A stretch of 33,631 nt of DNA. Source: a bacterium (lineage in GTDB: Bacteria; Bacillota_I; Bacilli_A; Izemoplasmatales; Hujiaoplasmataceae). Of this stretch, positions 23,361 through 31,754 are shown in pieces (the first letter of the stretch is position 1; every line of letters begins with the position of its first letter). Location of the stretch: NCBI GenBank assembly GCA_030684695.1, contig JAUXXX010000029.1, forward strand, positions 1-33,631. The letters are read 5' to 3'. The notes beneath the pieces were generated by a model. It searched no databases, was not told where the DNA came from, and worked only from the letters and a program-made list of their open reading frames with translations. The translations under genes were made by a program, and so were the position numbers.

Positions 23361-26300
23361 TTATCTCCAAGTAACTAAGCGTTCATCGAATGTGTTTGCT
23401 GGAAGAGTGCTCCATTGTGTCCAGTCGACAACAGCAGTTGGGCCGACGATATTAGCATTACGAACCAATGTCATGTCTCTTGTGTATAAAGTTTCCCATG
23501 GTGCAGCACCAGATGCAATCGATCCATTAAATTCGCCTAAATAGTCAACGAATACAGCAACCGATTCTACTGTCTTAACAAGAGCGATGATATCTCCTCT
23601 TTCACCATTGAATTGCATAGCGTGAGCAAGCGATAAATTTCCAACCGGTAAATTAGCAATTGTTGTGGCAAACTCAAGGATGTAAGCAGTATTACTTGAA
23701 TTGACCATATCGCCATGATAAAGAATAAAGGATTTACCATGTGCAAGCATTCCAGATAAAGCGGCAGGAGACGCCGACATAGCAGTACTAGCAGTTGGAG
23801 CAGAAGCTGGATTGTTGAATGATCCAAGTTTATATGCTGCTAAGTCAACTGTTTCACCTGTATTGTTATGAATTACGATGACTTTGCGATTTCCAGGGAA
23901 ACCTTCCATATAATAGGAAATGAATAAGTCCGTTGCGTAGCCAACACGGATTACAAATGTCTTTTCAACTGGAGTTAAAGCCCCAAGAGAAACAAGTGCA
24001 GTTAAGGTGACTAATTCAGAAGTGCGAACAGCTGGCATAGAAACTTCGCCTGTTGCTGCATCGACTAATACGTTATTAGAAGACCAAACGATGGTAGAAC
24101 CGTTGGAGCCTACTACTGGAAGAGTAAGTGTTTGTACACCTGTTAATGTAGTTGCAACTGCTAATGCATCTGCATCTGCGCTTAATTTTTCTTCTTCTGA
24201 TAACTCAGCTTTTTTCAATACGTTTACAACGATTGAAGCGGTAGTAAGGTCAACTTCACCAAGTTTTACGGTGTAAGATAATGTTACCAAGGTGTTAGCA
24301 CCATTAAATGATGGGCGAGTTACAACACCCGTATTGGAGACGATTGCTGGATTAGAAGAGGACCAAACAATGGTACGTCCAAATGCTGCTACCGTTGGAA
24401 GTGTTAAGTTCGCTGTGACTTCAGCATTTTCTACTGGAAGTGTTAATAATCCAAGTGCAATGTTTGTTAGTACTTCAGCGCTTGGTGCTGGTCCGAAGAC
24501 AAGTGATTGAGCGTTGAATACATGAAGCAATGCTCCACCTTGTGCAGTGTTCCAGCTCATTGGTCCTGTGAAAGTAACCATTGCGCCAACTTCTGCTGCA
24601 TTGATAGCCGCAAGAATTGGATTACGAACTGCTTCTGATGAATCGCTTAATCCCATAATCATTCCTTTGAATGTGCCAAACTCATTGATAAATTCAAAGT
24701 ATAATGTTCCAGTTCCAGATAATGTGTATTTTTGTTTTAAGTACCCAGAAACGGTCACTAATGTTGATTTTAAACTTTCTAAATTGGATTCTGCAGTAAT
24801 TTGAGTTGGAGTAATGACCACACCAGTTTCCAAAACGGTAAGTTTGCTTACGTTATTGGCTCCGATTTGAACTAGTCCATTGAAATTACCTTTTAAGCCA
24901 ACAACGTCAAGAGTATTACCGATGACGATAGCTGGGGTGTGAACTGCTTGTAAACGGAACAAATAGAGTCCACCAGATGGTGCTTGGATGTACACAAGTG
25001 TATTACCAAATTGAGCACTTAGTGAGAATCCAATAACGACACCTTGGAAGCGAATAATGGAGTTCAGTGGTGCGTCATTGATTTGTTGCGCTGTCATTAC
25101 TGGTAATTCCCCAACCTTGAAGGTAATCACTTGGGTATCTGTGACCAATCCTCTTGTTAATGTAGCGGTTAGAGTAACCGTTTCTTGTCCAGAGGCAGGC
25201 ATGGTTAATGCGCCAGTTGCTAAATTGATATAGGTACTTTCACTTGCCCAAGCAATTGAAGTTCCAAGAATGGATGATGGTAATGAAACAGTAGCAACTT
25301 CTGGATATTCTGATTGGAAGCCAGCAACTAGTCCAGATTTCACAACATTAATGATACCTTGATCATCTAAAGAAGTTTGAATATTATCGACTCCACCGGT
25401 ATAAAGAACGGTAAAGACGTTTCTATCAGTTCTTAAGCTGTAAATAAATACATCAAGAGTTACAACCAATCCATTGAAAGGAGTTAACGCTGCTTTATTG
25501 GATTTGTAGTAAACGACCAATGCGTTTGGTTTGAATGCAGAGTTTGCAGCGGTATCAATGTTTCCACCTGCATAATCTTGGTCAACTAATAAAGTTGCGT
25601 AGTTGTCTGCACTTTGAACACGTACTTTAGCTGTTAAGCGAATGTAAGTGTATTCGAGTGGGTTTTCAGGAGTAAATGTAGTTCCAAGTCCAGCGATTAA
25701 ATCTGTAACGGATGTTTTTTCTACAGGAACAAGAACCGTTGCTGGAGCTTCAGATGGAATTAAAATGGTTGGTTTTGTTGCATCCTTAATGGCATTGATT
25801 TGCCATGGGCTAAAGTAGAAGTCGATCATTCCATAGATGTCATAGACTTGACCTACGACAACGCTAGCGGATGGAACCATGTTTAAGAATACGAATAAAG
25901 CACCAGATGCGTCCGCAATCATGTATCCGTCTGTTGTTAAACCAACAACCGTAACGCCGTTGATACGAACATAACTTTCTGTTGCTAAAGTAATGGCTTC
26001 TGCAATATCTGCTACTACAGTATAAGGAGTAGAAGCTAAAACGACAACTTCAAATTCTTTGGTCACTTCTTGTCCCGATAGGGATAATGTAGCGGTTAAA
26101 ATAACAGTAGTGTTGTCTAATTGACGAGCAACAACCCCTGCTCCAGATAATACGTCTGGTAAGTTAGATGCCCAAGTAACAGTGACACCTTCTGTACCAA
26201 CGGTTGCTGGTAATGTAAGGTTCGCTGCAACACCATTGCCAACACCCGCTAATAATAACGAGTCTTTCGCTTCAGAAAGAATCAACGAAACTGGCTTGAC

Positions 26301-27131
26301 GGTTACTGCAAGAACGATGACGATGAATTCACGAATTTCTTCATCGATGGTAGCTGTTAAGATTAATGTAGAGTCGGGTTGACCATAGGCTGGGCGTGTA
26401 ACCACACCAGCATTGGTTAAAAAGCCATTAGCAGGTAATGACCATACGATATCTAATCCCATGGAAGTTGCTGGAAGGACGATATCGGATGAAGTCGAAT
26501 AACGGCTATTTGCTGTGTTGAATGTTAAAGTAGTTCCGGTGATTTCGATTGCATCGAGTGCATCGAGTGGATCCACTGGTTCTTCTTCCACTGCTTTGAT
26601 TGTAATATTGAATGTTTTTGATCCAGATGCGGCATTCAATGATAAGGAAGCAGTTAAGGTAACTACTGTATCTGTTGCTGGGCGTGTAACCACACCGGCG
26701 ACAGTAACAAGACTTGGGTTAGAAGATGCCCAACTGATGGTAACACTTCCTGCAGCGATTGGCAATGTAACGTTTTGTGTGACTGCCGATGCGGAATCGC
26801 CACTTGCAAAAATGATTGCCAATGCGGTTTTTGCGGCATCAAGTGTTGCTTGATCTGTATTGACTGTCGTTGTTGGTGCTACAGTCGTTGGCGCTACAGT
26901 TGTTGGTGCCACTGTGGTTGGCGCTACAGTCGTTGGTGCCACTGTGGTTGGAGCCACGGTTGTTGGAGCAGCTGTTGTTGGTGCTACTGTGGTTGGAGCC
27001 ACGGTCGTTGGAGCAGCTGTTGTTGGAGCAGTTGTAACTGTTGTTTGACATGCTAATACTGTGAATGAAGCAAACATCACAGCAAGGAATGCCAGTACGG
27101 TTCTAGTAAAACTGAATCTCTTTGTACTCAT
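23361..27131 (-). CDS. Giant surface lipoprotein: Ig-like (aBig), OB-fold and LTD domains
   Basis: 1256 residues. Lipobox VLAC (Cys28), a PTTVA repeat stalk (about 35-88), three atrophied bacterial Ig-like domains (about 94-181, 196-276, 285-367; motifs WASSNP, GVVTRP), OB-fold-like segments (about 369-460 and 475-590), a fourth Ig-like (592-673), further OB-like segments (680-775, 778-890), Ig-like five and six (895-982 with WSSSNP...GVVTRP; 990-1073), and a C-terminal LTD domain (about 1076-1256). No nuclease or other catalytic motif is visible. In known secreted nucleases of the YhcR type, OB folds and LTDs accompany nuclease domains, so binding of nucleic acid or another polymer is a reasonable inference. 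It lies 21 bases after the SNase lipoprotein gene in the same operon and has GGAGG before the ATG. Confidence 0.85.
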   Translation of the reverse strand: MSTKRFSFTRTVLAFLAVMFASFTVLACQTTVTTAPTTAAPTTVAPTTVAPTTAAPTTVAPTTVAPTTVAPTTVAPTTVAPTTVAPTTTVNTDQATLDAAKTALAIIFASGDSASAVTQNVTLPIAAGSVTISWASSNPSLVTVAGVVTRPATDTVVTLTASLSLNAASGSKTFNITIKAVEEEPVDPLDALDAIEITGTTLTFNTANSRYSTSSDIVLPATSMGLDIVWSLPANGFLTNAGVVTRPAYGQPDSTLILTATIDEEIREFIVIVLAVTVKPVSLILSEAKDSLLLAGVGNGVAANLTLPATVGTEGVTVTWASNLPDVLSGAGVVARQLDNTTVILTATLSLSGQEVTKEFEVVVLASTPYTVVADIAEAITLATESYVRINGVTVVGLTTDGYMIADASGALFVFLNMVPSASVVVGQVYDIYGMIDFYFSPWQINAIKDATKPTILIPSEAPATVLVPVEKTSVTDLIAGLGTTFTPENPLEYTYIRLTAKVRVQSADNYATLLVDQDYAGGNIDTAANSAFKPNALVVYYKSNKAALTPFNGLVVTLDVFIYSLRTDRNVFTVLYTGGVDNIQTSLDDQGIINVVKSGLVAGFQSEYPEVATVSLPSSILGTSIAWASESTYINLATGALTMPASGQETVTLTATLTRGLVTDTQVITFKVGELPVMTAQQINDAPLNSIIRFQGVVIGFSLSAQFGNTLVYIQAPSGGLYLFRLQAVHTPAIVIGNTLDVVGLKGNFNGLVQIGANNVSKLTVLETGVVITPTQITAESNLESLKSTLVTVSGYLKQKYTLSGTGTLYFEFINEFGTFKGMIMGLSDSSEAVRNPILAAINAAEVGAMVTFTGPMSWNTAQGGALLHVFNAQSLVFGPAPSAEVLTNIALGLLTLPVENAEVTANLTLPTVAAFGRTIVWSSSNPAIVSNTGVVTRPSFNGANTLVTLSYTVKLGEVDLTTASIVVNVLKKAELSEEEKLSADADALAVATTLTGVQTLTLPVVGSNGSTIVWSSNNVLVDAATGEVSMPAVRTSELVTLTALVSLGALTPVEKTFVIRVGYATDLFISYYMEGFPGNRKVIVIHNNTGETVDLAAYKLGSFNNPASAPTASTAMSASPAALSGMLAHGKSFILYHGDMVNSSNTAYILEFATTIANLPVGNLSLAHAMQFNGERGDIIALVKTVESVAVFVDYLGEFNGSIASGAAPWETLYTRDMTLVRNANIVGPTAVVDWTQWSTLPANTFDERLVTWR
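26868..27029 (-). repeat. 15-bp tandem repeat encoding the PTTVA/PTTAA stalk
   Basis: About eleven 15-base units (plus-strand form like gttggtgccactgtg) encode (A)PTTVA or (A)PTTAA. Third-codon positions vary between units, so the array is not freshly amplified, but copy number could still change by slippage. Confidence 0.85.
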
Positions 27132-27152
27132 TAAACTTTCCTCCGTTTATTT

Positions 27153-29453
27153 TTATTTGAAAGTGACATTGCCGGATCCCGGTAACATCAATTGGTACGT
27201 TTGGTAATATTGTGTGACTGGACCAAAGATATCGATGTAGTTTCCTACAACAAATAAATGGCTTGGTAAGAAACTAGCAGTATATGCATCGACACGAATG
27301 TTGATGGAATTTCCAAGAGCATCCACAGCATACACGGTGTAAGCGATGTTTGTTGGAGAGGGGTCAATGGAAGTGATTCGAAGATTTAAGAAGCGAACCA
27401 CTCTACCTACATACGATCCCATTTGATTTCCAGTAATGGTAGTAATGATGACTTCGTTGTCTGTTGATAATAGTTGCATGTTCGAATAACTGTAATTGGA
27501 TAATTGTTTGCTGCCAAAATACTCTGCTGCCACAAGTCCTTGAATGGTTACTTCATATCCAATTTGAAGTTCGTTGGTAAAACTAAATCCGGTGTAAATA
27601 AAGATGCCTTGACCAGCGGATTCTACATAAACTGAATTCCCAACTTTGGATGTAATGATGCCTGTAACGGTAACTTTTTTGCCAATGTATTGGGCAAACG
27701 TTTGAATCAACGTGCCAATTTCAATGGGTGTTCCTTCGGTGGAATAATCATAATCTGGATCTATCTCACCATAAATTCGTTGCCCGGTGATTTGTGCTTC
27801 CGCAGCTGCTACAGTAAATGTGGTACCATACTGAGTAGTGCCTGCACCAGATACCCATGCATATGCTTGCTCGACGAGTTCTAGATTCAGTAATCTTGTA
27901 ACCCCATTTTTGACATACCATACCCAAGCAAGATATCTGCCATTTCCATCGGTACGATTGGGTCCTTCTGCTTGTAAAATAATTTGATCTGCACTAGCGA
28001 GAAGATCACGAACAAAGTTTCCTGCTTTGATTCCCCATGGATCATATTTAGAAGTAGCTTCTGGGGCATCAATTCCAAGGTATCGTACAGTAAAACGCGT
28101 ACCTGTTACAGAATCTCGGAAATTGGTGGTATCTGCATCGGTGTAAGTTGTAACGGTTACAATGCCAATACCATTATCAATAAATGATTTACCAACATAA
28201 CTTTCTGTCAAACGCAATTCGTCGGTGTATTTGGTGCTCAACTGTGGAACGATGATGTGAATCTTTCGTTCTACTGAGGTCATAAGAGCCCCGGTTTGAG
28301 CTACATACGTTACAATATACGTTCCCAAACGATAATAGTTTACACCCGTTGGGAGCACATTACCAGAAGAATCTCTTACTTGAATGATATAAAAGAAATT
28401 TCCATTCGGTGTAATCGGATTTCCTAAGTAATCAATAGCACTGACTCCTGCCCATAAATCAAAGGTAGGAGGGTTTCCTTGCACAGACACATACAATGAA
28501 ACGTCCTCTAGTCCAAACACAATAGGAGGAGCTGGAGCTTGTTTAGCAATCTCAATTTGAACCGTAGTTCCAGGCAATACTACATCTCCAGGAACATAAG
28601 ATACATAGCGGATGAACAATCCAGGAGTAATCGTTGAAGATTCAACGAGAACAAACGTAATTGTAATGTTGCTATTTTCATAAAGAGTCAAGATTTCTGC
28701 TTCTGTTTTGTCTAAAACATCGAGTATCGTGACTCGTTGAATCACTGGTGTAGCGATTTCAATCGTAACGTTAGATCCAGGTTGTAAGAAATCTCCTGCT
28801 TCATAATCGATATAGCGAATGAACAGTCCTGAAGCAATGGTATTCGTTTCCACAAGAGTAAACGTAATCGTGATATCTTTATTTGCATAAAGGGATACAA
28901 TCTCTGCTTGTGTTTTCCCAGTCGCATCCACCAAAGAAATCCGTGAATCTACTGCAATTTCAATTTCAATCGTTGTCCCTGGTTGAACCAAGGCTCCGAC
29001 TTCGTTTGCGACATAACGAACGAATAAGCCTGAAGCAATTGTCGTAGTTTCCACAAGAGTAAACGTGATCGTAATGTTTGCGCTCGCATAAAGGGATACA
29101 ATTTCTGCTTGTGTTTTTCCTGCTACGTCCACTAATGTAATACGTGGATCCACCGTTGTAGGAATTTGCGTTGCGATTTCAACGCGTACGTTATTCCCCG
29201 GTTGAATCAAGTCTCCGATTTCATTGTTGACATAACGAATGAATAATCCTGGAGTAACATCATTGGTTTGAACATAACGAAATACGAGGTTAATATTTTT
29301 ACCTTCATAAATGCTTTGAATCTGTGCTTCCGTTTTACCAGAAATATCGACAAGGAGAATGCGATCATCTACCGTAGTGGTGCTGGTTTCTTGACAAGAT
29401 ACCATCAAGAAACCAACCATTAACGTGATGATTACGGCTATAAAGCGTTTCAT
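27153..29453 (-). CDS. Secreted nuclease lipoprotein (PASTA-like x4, SNase, OB folds)
   Basis: 766 residues. Lipobox MVSC (Cys20), four PASTA-like repeats (about 31-95, 103-168, 171-235, 240-305; pattern DvaGKT.aEI ... glFiRYv ... G..vqPGt.v.iEIA), an Ig-like region (about 310-405), a staphylococcal-nuclease domain (about 425-575) and two OB-fold-like regions (about 586-670, 680-766). Nuclease residues are DADT (439-442), RYLGIDAPE (457-465) and NGRYLAW (Arg506). GDT is replaced by ADT and DTPE by DAPE. The latter is common among bacterial homologues, so activity is likely. The start codon overlaps the stop of the solute-binding gene (TAATG). The protein should cut nucleic acid at the outer membrane face next to the importer. 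Confidence 0.9.
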   Translation of the reverse strand: MKRFIAVIITLMVGFLMVSCQETSTTTVDDRILLVDISGKTEAQIQSIYEGKNINLVFRYVQTNDVTPGLFIRYVNNEIGDLIQPGNNVRVEIATQIPTTVDPRITLVDVAGKTQAEIVSLYASANITITFTLVETTTIASGLFVRYVANEVGALVQPGTTIEIEIAVDSRISLVDATGKTQAEIVSLYANKDITITFTLVETNTIASGLFIRYIDYEAGDFLQPGSNVTIEIATPVIQRVTILDVLDKTEAEILTLYENSNITITFVLVESSTITPGLFIRYVSYVPGDVVLPGTTVQIEIAKQAPAPPIVFGLEDVSLYVSVQGNPPTFDLWAGVSAIDYLGNPITPNGNFFYIIQVRDSSGNVLPTGVNYYRLGTYIVTYVAQTGALMTSVERKIHIIVPQLSTKYTDELRLTESYVGKSFIDNGIGIVTVTTYTDADTTNFRDSVTGTRFTVRYLGIDAPEATSKYDPWGIKAGNFVRDLLASADQIILQAEGPNRTDGNGRYLAWVWYVKNGVTRLLNLELVEQAYAWVSGAGTTQYGTTFTVAAAEAQITGQRIYGEIDPDYDYSTEGTPIEIGTLIQTFAQYIGKKVTVTGIITSKVGNSVYVESAGQGIFIYTGFSFTNELQIGYEVTIQGLVAAEYFGSKQLSNYSYSNMQLLSTDNEVIITTITGNQMGSYVGRVVRFLNLRITSIDPSPTNIAYTVYAVDALGNSINIRVDAYTASFLPSHLFVVGNYIDIFGPVTQYYQTYQLMLPGSGNVTFK
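28536..29363 (-). repeat. Four tandem PASTA-like repeats
   Basis: Four units of about 65-70 residues (about 207 bp spacing). Copies 2 and 3 are nearly identical at the protein level (TQAEIVSLYA, ITITFTLVET, IASGLF), which suggests a fairly recent duplication or gene conversion. Copies 1 and 4 are more diverged. Confidence 0.85.
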
Positions 29454-31702
29454 TAGCCACCCAAGTTCGCTTCATTAAACGCTACTTGCAGTGCTTCTGT
29501 AATGTTTCCATCTCCAAGCATAATTCGTTCAAGTGCCAAACCAACTTGTGTTCTCGCACGAGAAGAACCGATAAATGCAGGGTCATAGAACATGTAAGTA
29601 GATTGCAAGAATGCTGCGTTTGCTGACATGGAGAAGTATAATTGGTTCGCTTGTGGATTATTCAAGAAGTTTTGATATGTTGTCGATGAATAAGCACTGA
29701 TACGAACTGGTAAATATCCGGTTTGCATTGCCCAGTCAATGGTGTTGTTAATACTAATCATGTGTTTTAATAATAACCAAGAAGCAAGTTGTTCTTGAGC
29801 AGTACCCGTCTTCATTAAGGAAATGTTCGTTCCTTGTTGAATTACTGCTTTTAGGTTTGGATAATCAGCGTTGAATGGAACGGGTGCGACACCGATTTCA
29901 AACAATGGTTGACCAGTGGTTGGGTCGGTTGCTGGCACGTTATAACGAATACCGGCTGAGGAACCAATCGTTACAAACGTTTGTTGGTTAACGAATGGAG
30001 TAGATGCGTATTGTTGGTTCCAAAACTCTGGAAGAGTAATGATTCTTGAATTTGTTTTTAAGAAATTCATTGCCGCTATGGTTTGAGCATTGTCTCTCCA
30101 TAAGTATTGCCCTTTAAAGGTAGTGAAATTGATGCCTGTATAGGCTCCACCAAATTGACGTGTAAAGGTAATAAACGCATTTCCAGTAGAATCGTAAGAT
30201 GCTGCTACGACGGCGTTTTTAGCTGCTGAAATAAGTGGAGCGAGTTGTGCTTCGGTTCTTCCCACGTTCGCAGCACGAACTTTTTGTTCCGCAATGGCTT
30301 CTCCATATGCTTTTAGTTGTGGTGCCGCTGCAATGACATCTTGCCATGTTTGTGGTATTGGAATTCCTAAAGCGGTAAATGCCGTTTTATTATAGATCAT
30401 GACTTCTGTAGACTTGTTAAATGGCAAGGAATAAAACGTTCCAGCCAAGTCATATTGACTATTTTCAGCACGGTAGGATGGAATAATATCTTCAAAAGCA
30501 TCCGCCCCATTTAGACCCCACTGGGTACTAAAAATGTATGGATTTAAATTCAATACAGCTTTCCCATTTAAGTATTCTGCCACATGGTCAGGATATCCTT
30601 GAACCATGTTAGGCATTGCATTTGCTGTAATCGCATTGATCATATTTCCTTTTAAAGTGTCATAGTTTCCAACTCCTGATGGAATAATGACGGTAACATT
30701 TGGATAAAGAGCCATGAAGGAGTTTGCGTATTTTTGCATCAATCCTTGGTTGACTTCACCCATGGCATGCCATAAGGTAATGGTGATGGGTTGAGTAGTG
30801 AATGATAGTGGTACTTCGCTATTCATAACCGTTAAAATAATGGAAGTACTTGTCCGAAGGCCACTGCTGTTGGTAACCCGAAGAGTAATGGTATATATTC
30901 CAGGAGAATCTAGTAAATAAGTCCCAATGACAACGATCGAACTACTAATGTTTCCATCTTTTTGGTCAATGGCAGAAACTCCAGCTTTGGGGTTATAGTC
31001 CCCTGATCCGATGTAATAAGTTTGATTGGGAACAACACCAAAGAATGTAGCGGCTGTTGGAGCGGCTGTCGTCGTTGTTGTTGTTACAGTGGTAGGAACA
31101 GTGGTTGTGGTGGTAGTTGGAAGGGTGGTTGTAGTAGGACCTGTTCCAGTTGTCGTGGTGGTCGTGGTCGTGATTGGAACATTTCTAGCGATTTCAACAC
31201 TAATGGTAGTTCCGGGTTGAACTTTATCGCCCACTGCATGATTCACATAGCGAATAAATTGTCCCGCAGTGATAGCGGTAGTATCCACATAGATAACAGA
31301 AATGATTACATTCAAGTTCGAATACATTGCTCTGATTTCTGTTTCGGTTTTACCAGCAACATCTAAAATTGTTACTCGAAGATCTGGTAGTAAAATGGTT
31401 AATTGAATCGTAACGGTAGTTGCTAGGTTTTCACTATCTTTGACAGTCAATGTGATGGTATAGTTTCCTGCATAATTGATGTCATCTTCTTCAAACCCAC
31501 TCATTACGATCGATGACGTAATATTGCCATCTTCTCTATCAAGAGCTTCTACCCCGGCAAGTGGATTGTAAGCTTCCCCTTGAACAATAACGGGATTTAA
31601 TACCACTCCGTGGAATACTGGCGCTTGATTACGACGCTCAGCACATGCGGATAAGGTAAATGTACCAATAAGTAACAAAATTACAATGATTAATTTTTTC
31701 AT
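29453..31702 (-). CDS. ABC-importer solute-binding lipoprotein with extra N-terminal modules
   Basis: 749 residues. Lipobox LSAC (Cys20), HYR/DUF5011-like Ig domain (about 26-104: ALDREDGNIT), one PASTA-like repeat (about 108-173), Thr-rich stalk (176-217), a second DUF5011-like domain (218-293: AIDQKDGNIS), then a family 1 extracellular solute-binding domain (about 304-749: ITLWHAMG, YSLPFNKSTEVMIYNK, a C-terminal TGYLPVR). Usual family 1 binders are 400-450 residues, so the roughly 300-residue N-terminal extension is unusual. The two permease genes lie directly upstream. Known relatives bind sugars, oligosaccharides or glycerol-3-phosphate. No ligand can be read from sequence. AGGAGG precedes the ATG. 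Its stop overlaps the start of the nuclease gene. Confidence 0.92.
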   Translation of the reverse strand: MKKLIIVILLLIGTFTLSACAERRNQAPVFHGVVLNPVIVQGEAYNPLAGVEALDREDGNITSSIVMSGFEEDDINYAGNYTITLTVKDSENLATTVTIQLTILLPDLRVTILDVAGKTETEIRAMYSNLNVIISVIYVDTTAITAGQFIRYVNHAVGDKVQPGTTISVEIARNVPITTTTTTTTGTGPTTTTLPTTTTTTVPTTVTTTTTTAAPTAATFFGVVPNQTYYIGSGDYNPKAGVSAIDQKDGNISSSIVVIGTYLLDSPGIYTITLRVTNSSGLRTSTSIILTVMNSEVPLSFTTQPITITLWHAMGEVNQGLMQKYANSFMALYPNVTVIIPSGVGNYDTLKGNMINAITANAMPNMVQGYPDHVAEYLNGKAVLNLNPYIFSTQWGLNGADAFEDIIPSYRAENSQYDLAGTFYSLPFNKSTEVMIYNKTAFTALGIPIPQTWQDVIAAAPQLKAYGEAIAEQKVRAANVGRTEAQLAPLISAAKNAVVAASYDSTGNAFITFTRQFGGAYTGINFTTFKGQYLWRDNAQTIAAMNFLKTNSRIITLPEFWNQQYASTPFVNQQTFVTIGSSAGIRYNVPATDPTTGQPLFEIGVAPVPFNADYPNLKAVIQQGTNISLMKTGTAQEQLASWLLLKHMISINNTIDWAMQTGYLPVRISAYSSTTYQNFLNNPQANQLYFSMSANAAFLQSTYMFYDPAFIGSSRARTQVGLALERIMLGDGNITEALQVAFNEANLGG
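31052..31177 (-). repeat. Low-complexity Thr-rich stalk coding region
   Basis: Codes for about 42 residues, mostly Thr with Pro, Val and Gly, between the PASTA-like and second Ig-like domain of the solute-binding protein. The plus strand shows runs of gtt/gtg triplets. It is prone to slippage and may carry O-linked sugars. Confidence 0.7.
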
Positions 31703-31754
31703 CTATTTCCTCCTAAAATTAGTTGATTCTTTCTCAATTGATATGATTGATGAA

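Noticed and set aside
26868-27029. Regular short repeats resembling a CRISPR array
   Set aside because: Units are contiguous 15-mers with no spacers and encode an in-frame PTTVA stalk of a lipoprotein.
26860-27048. Plus-strand frame coding for repeated VVGAT
   Set aside because: It is the antisense of the PTTVA repeat, with no ribosome site, and lies inside a clear gene.
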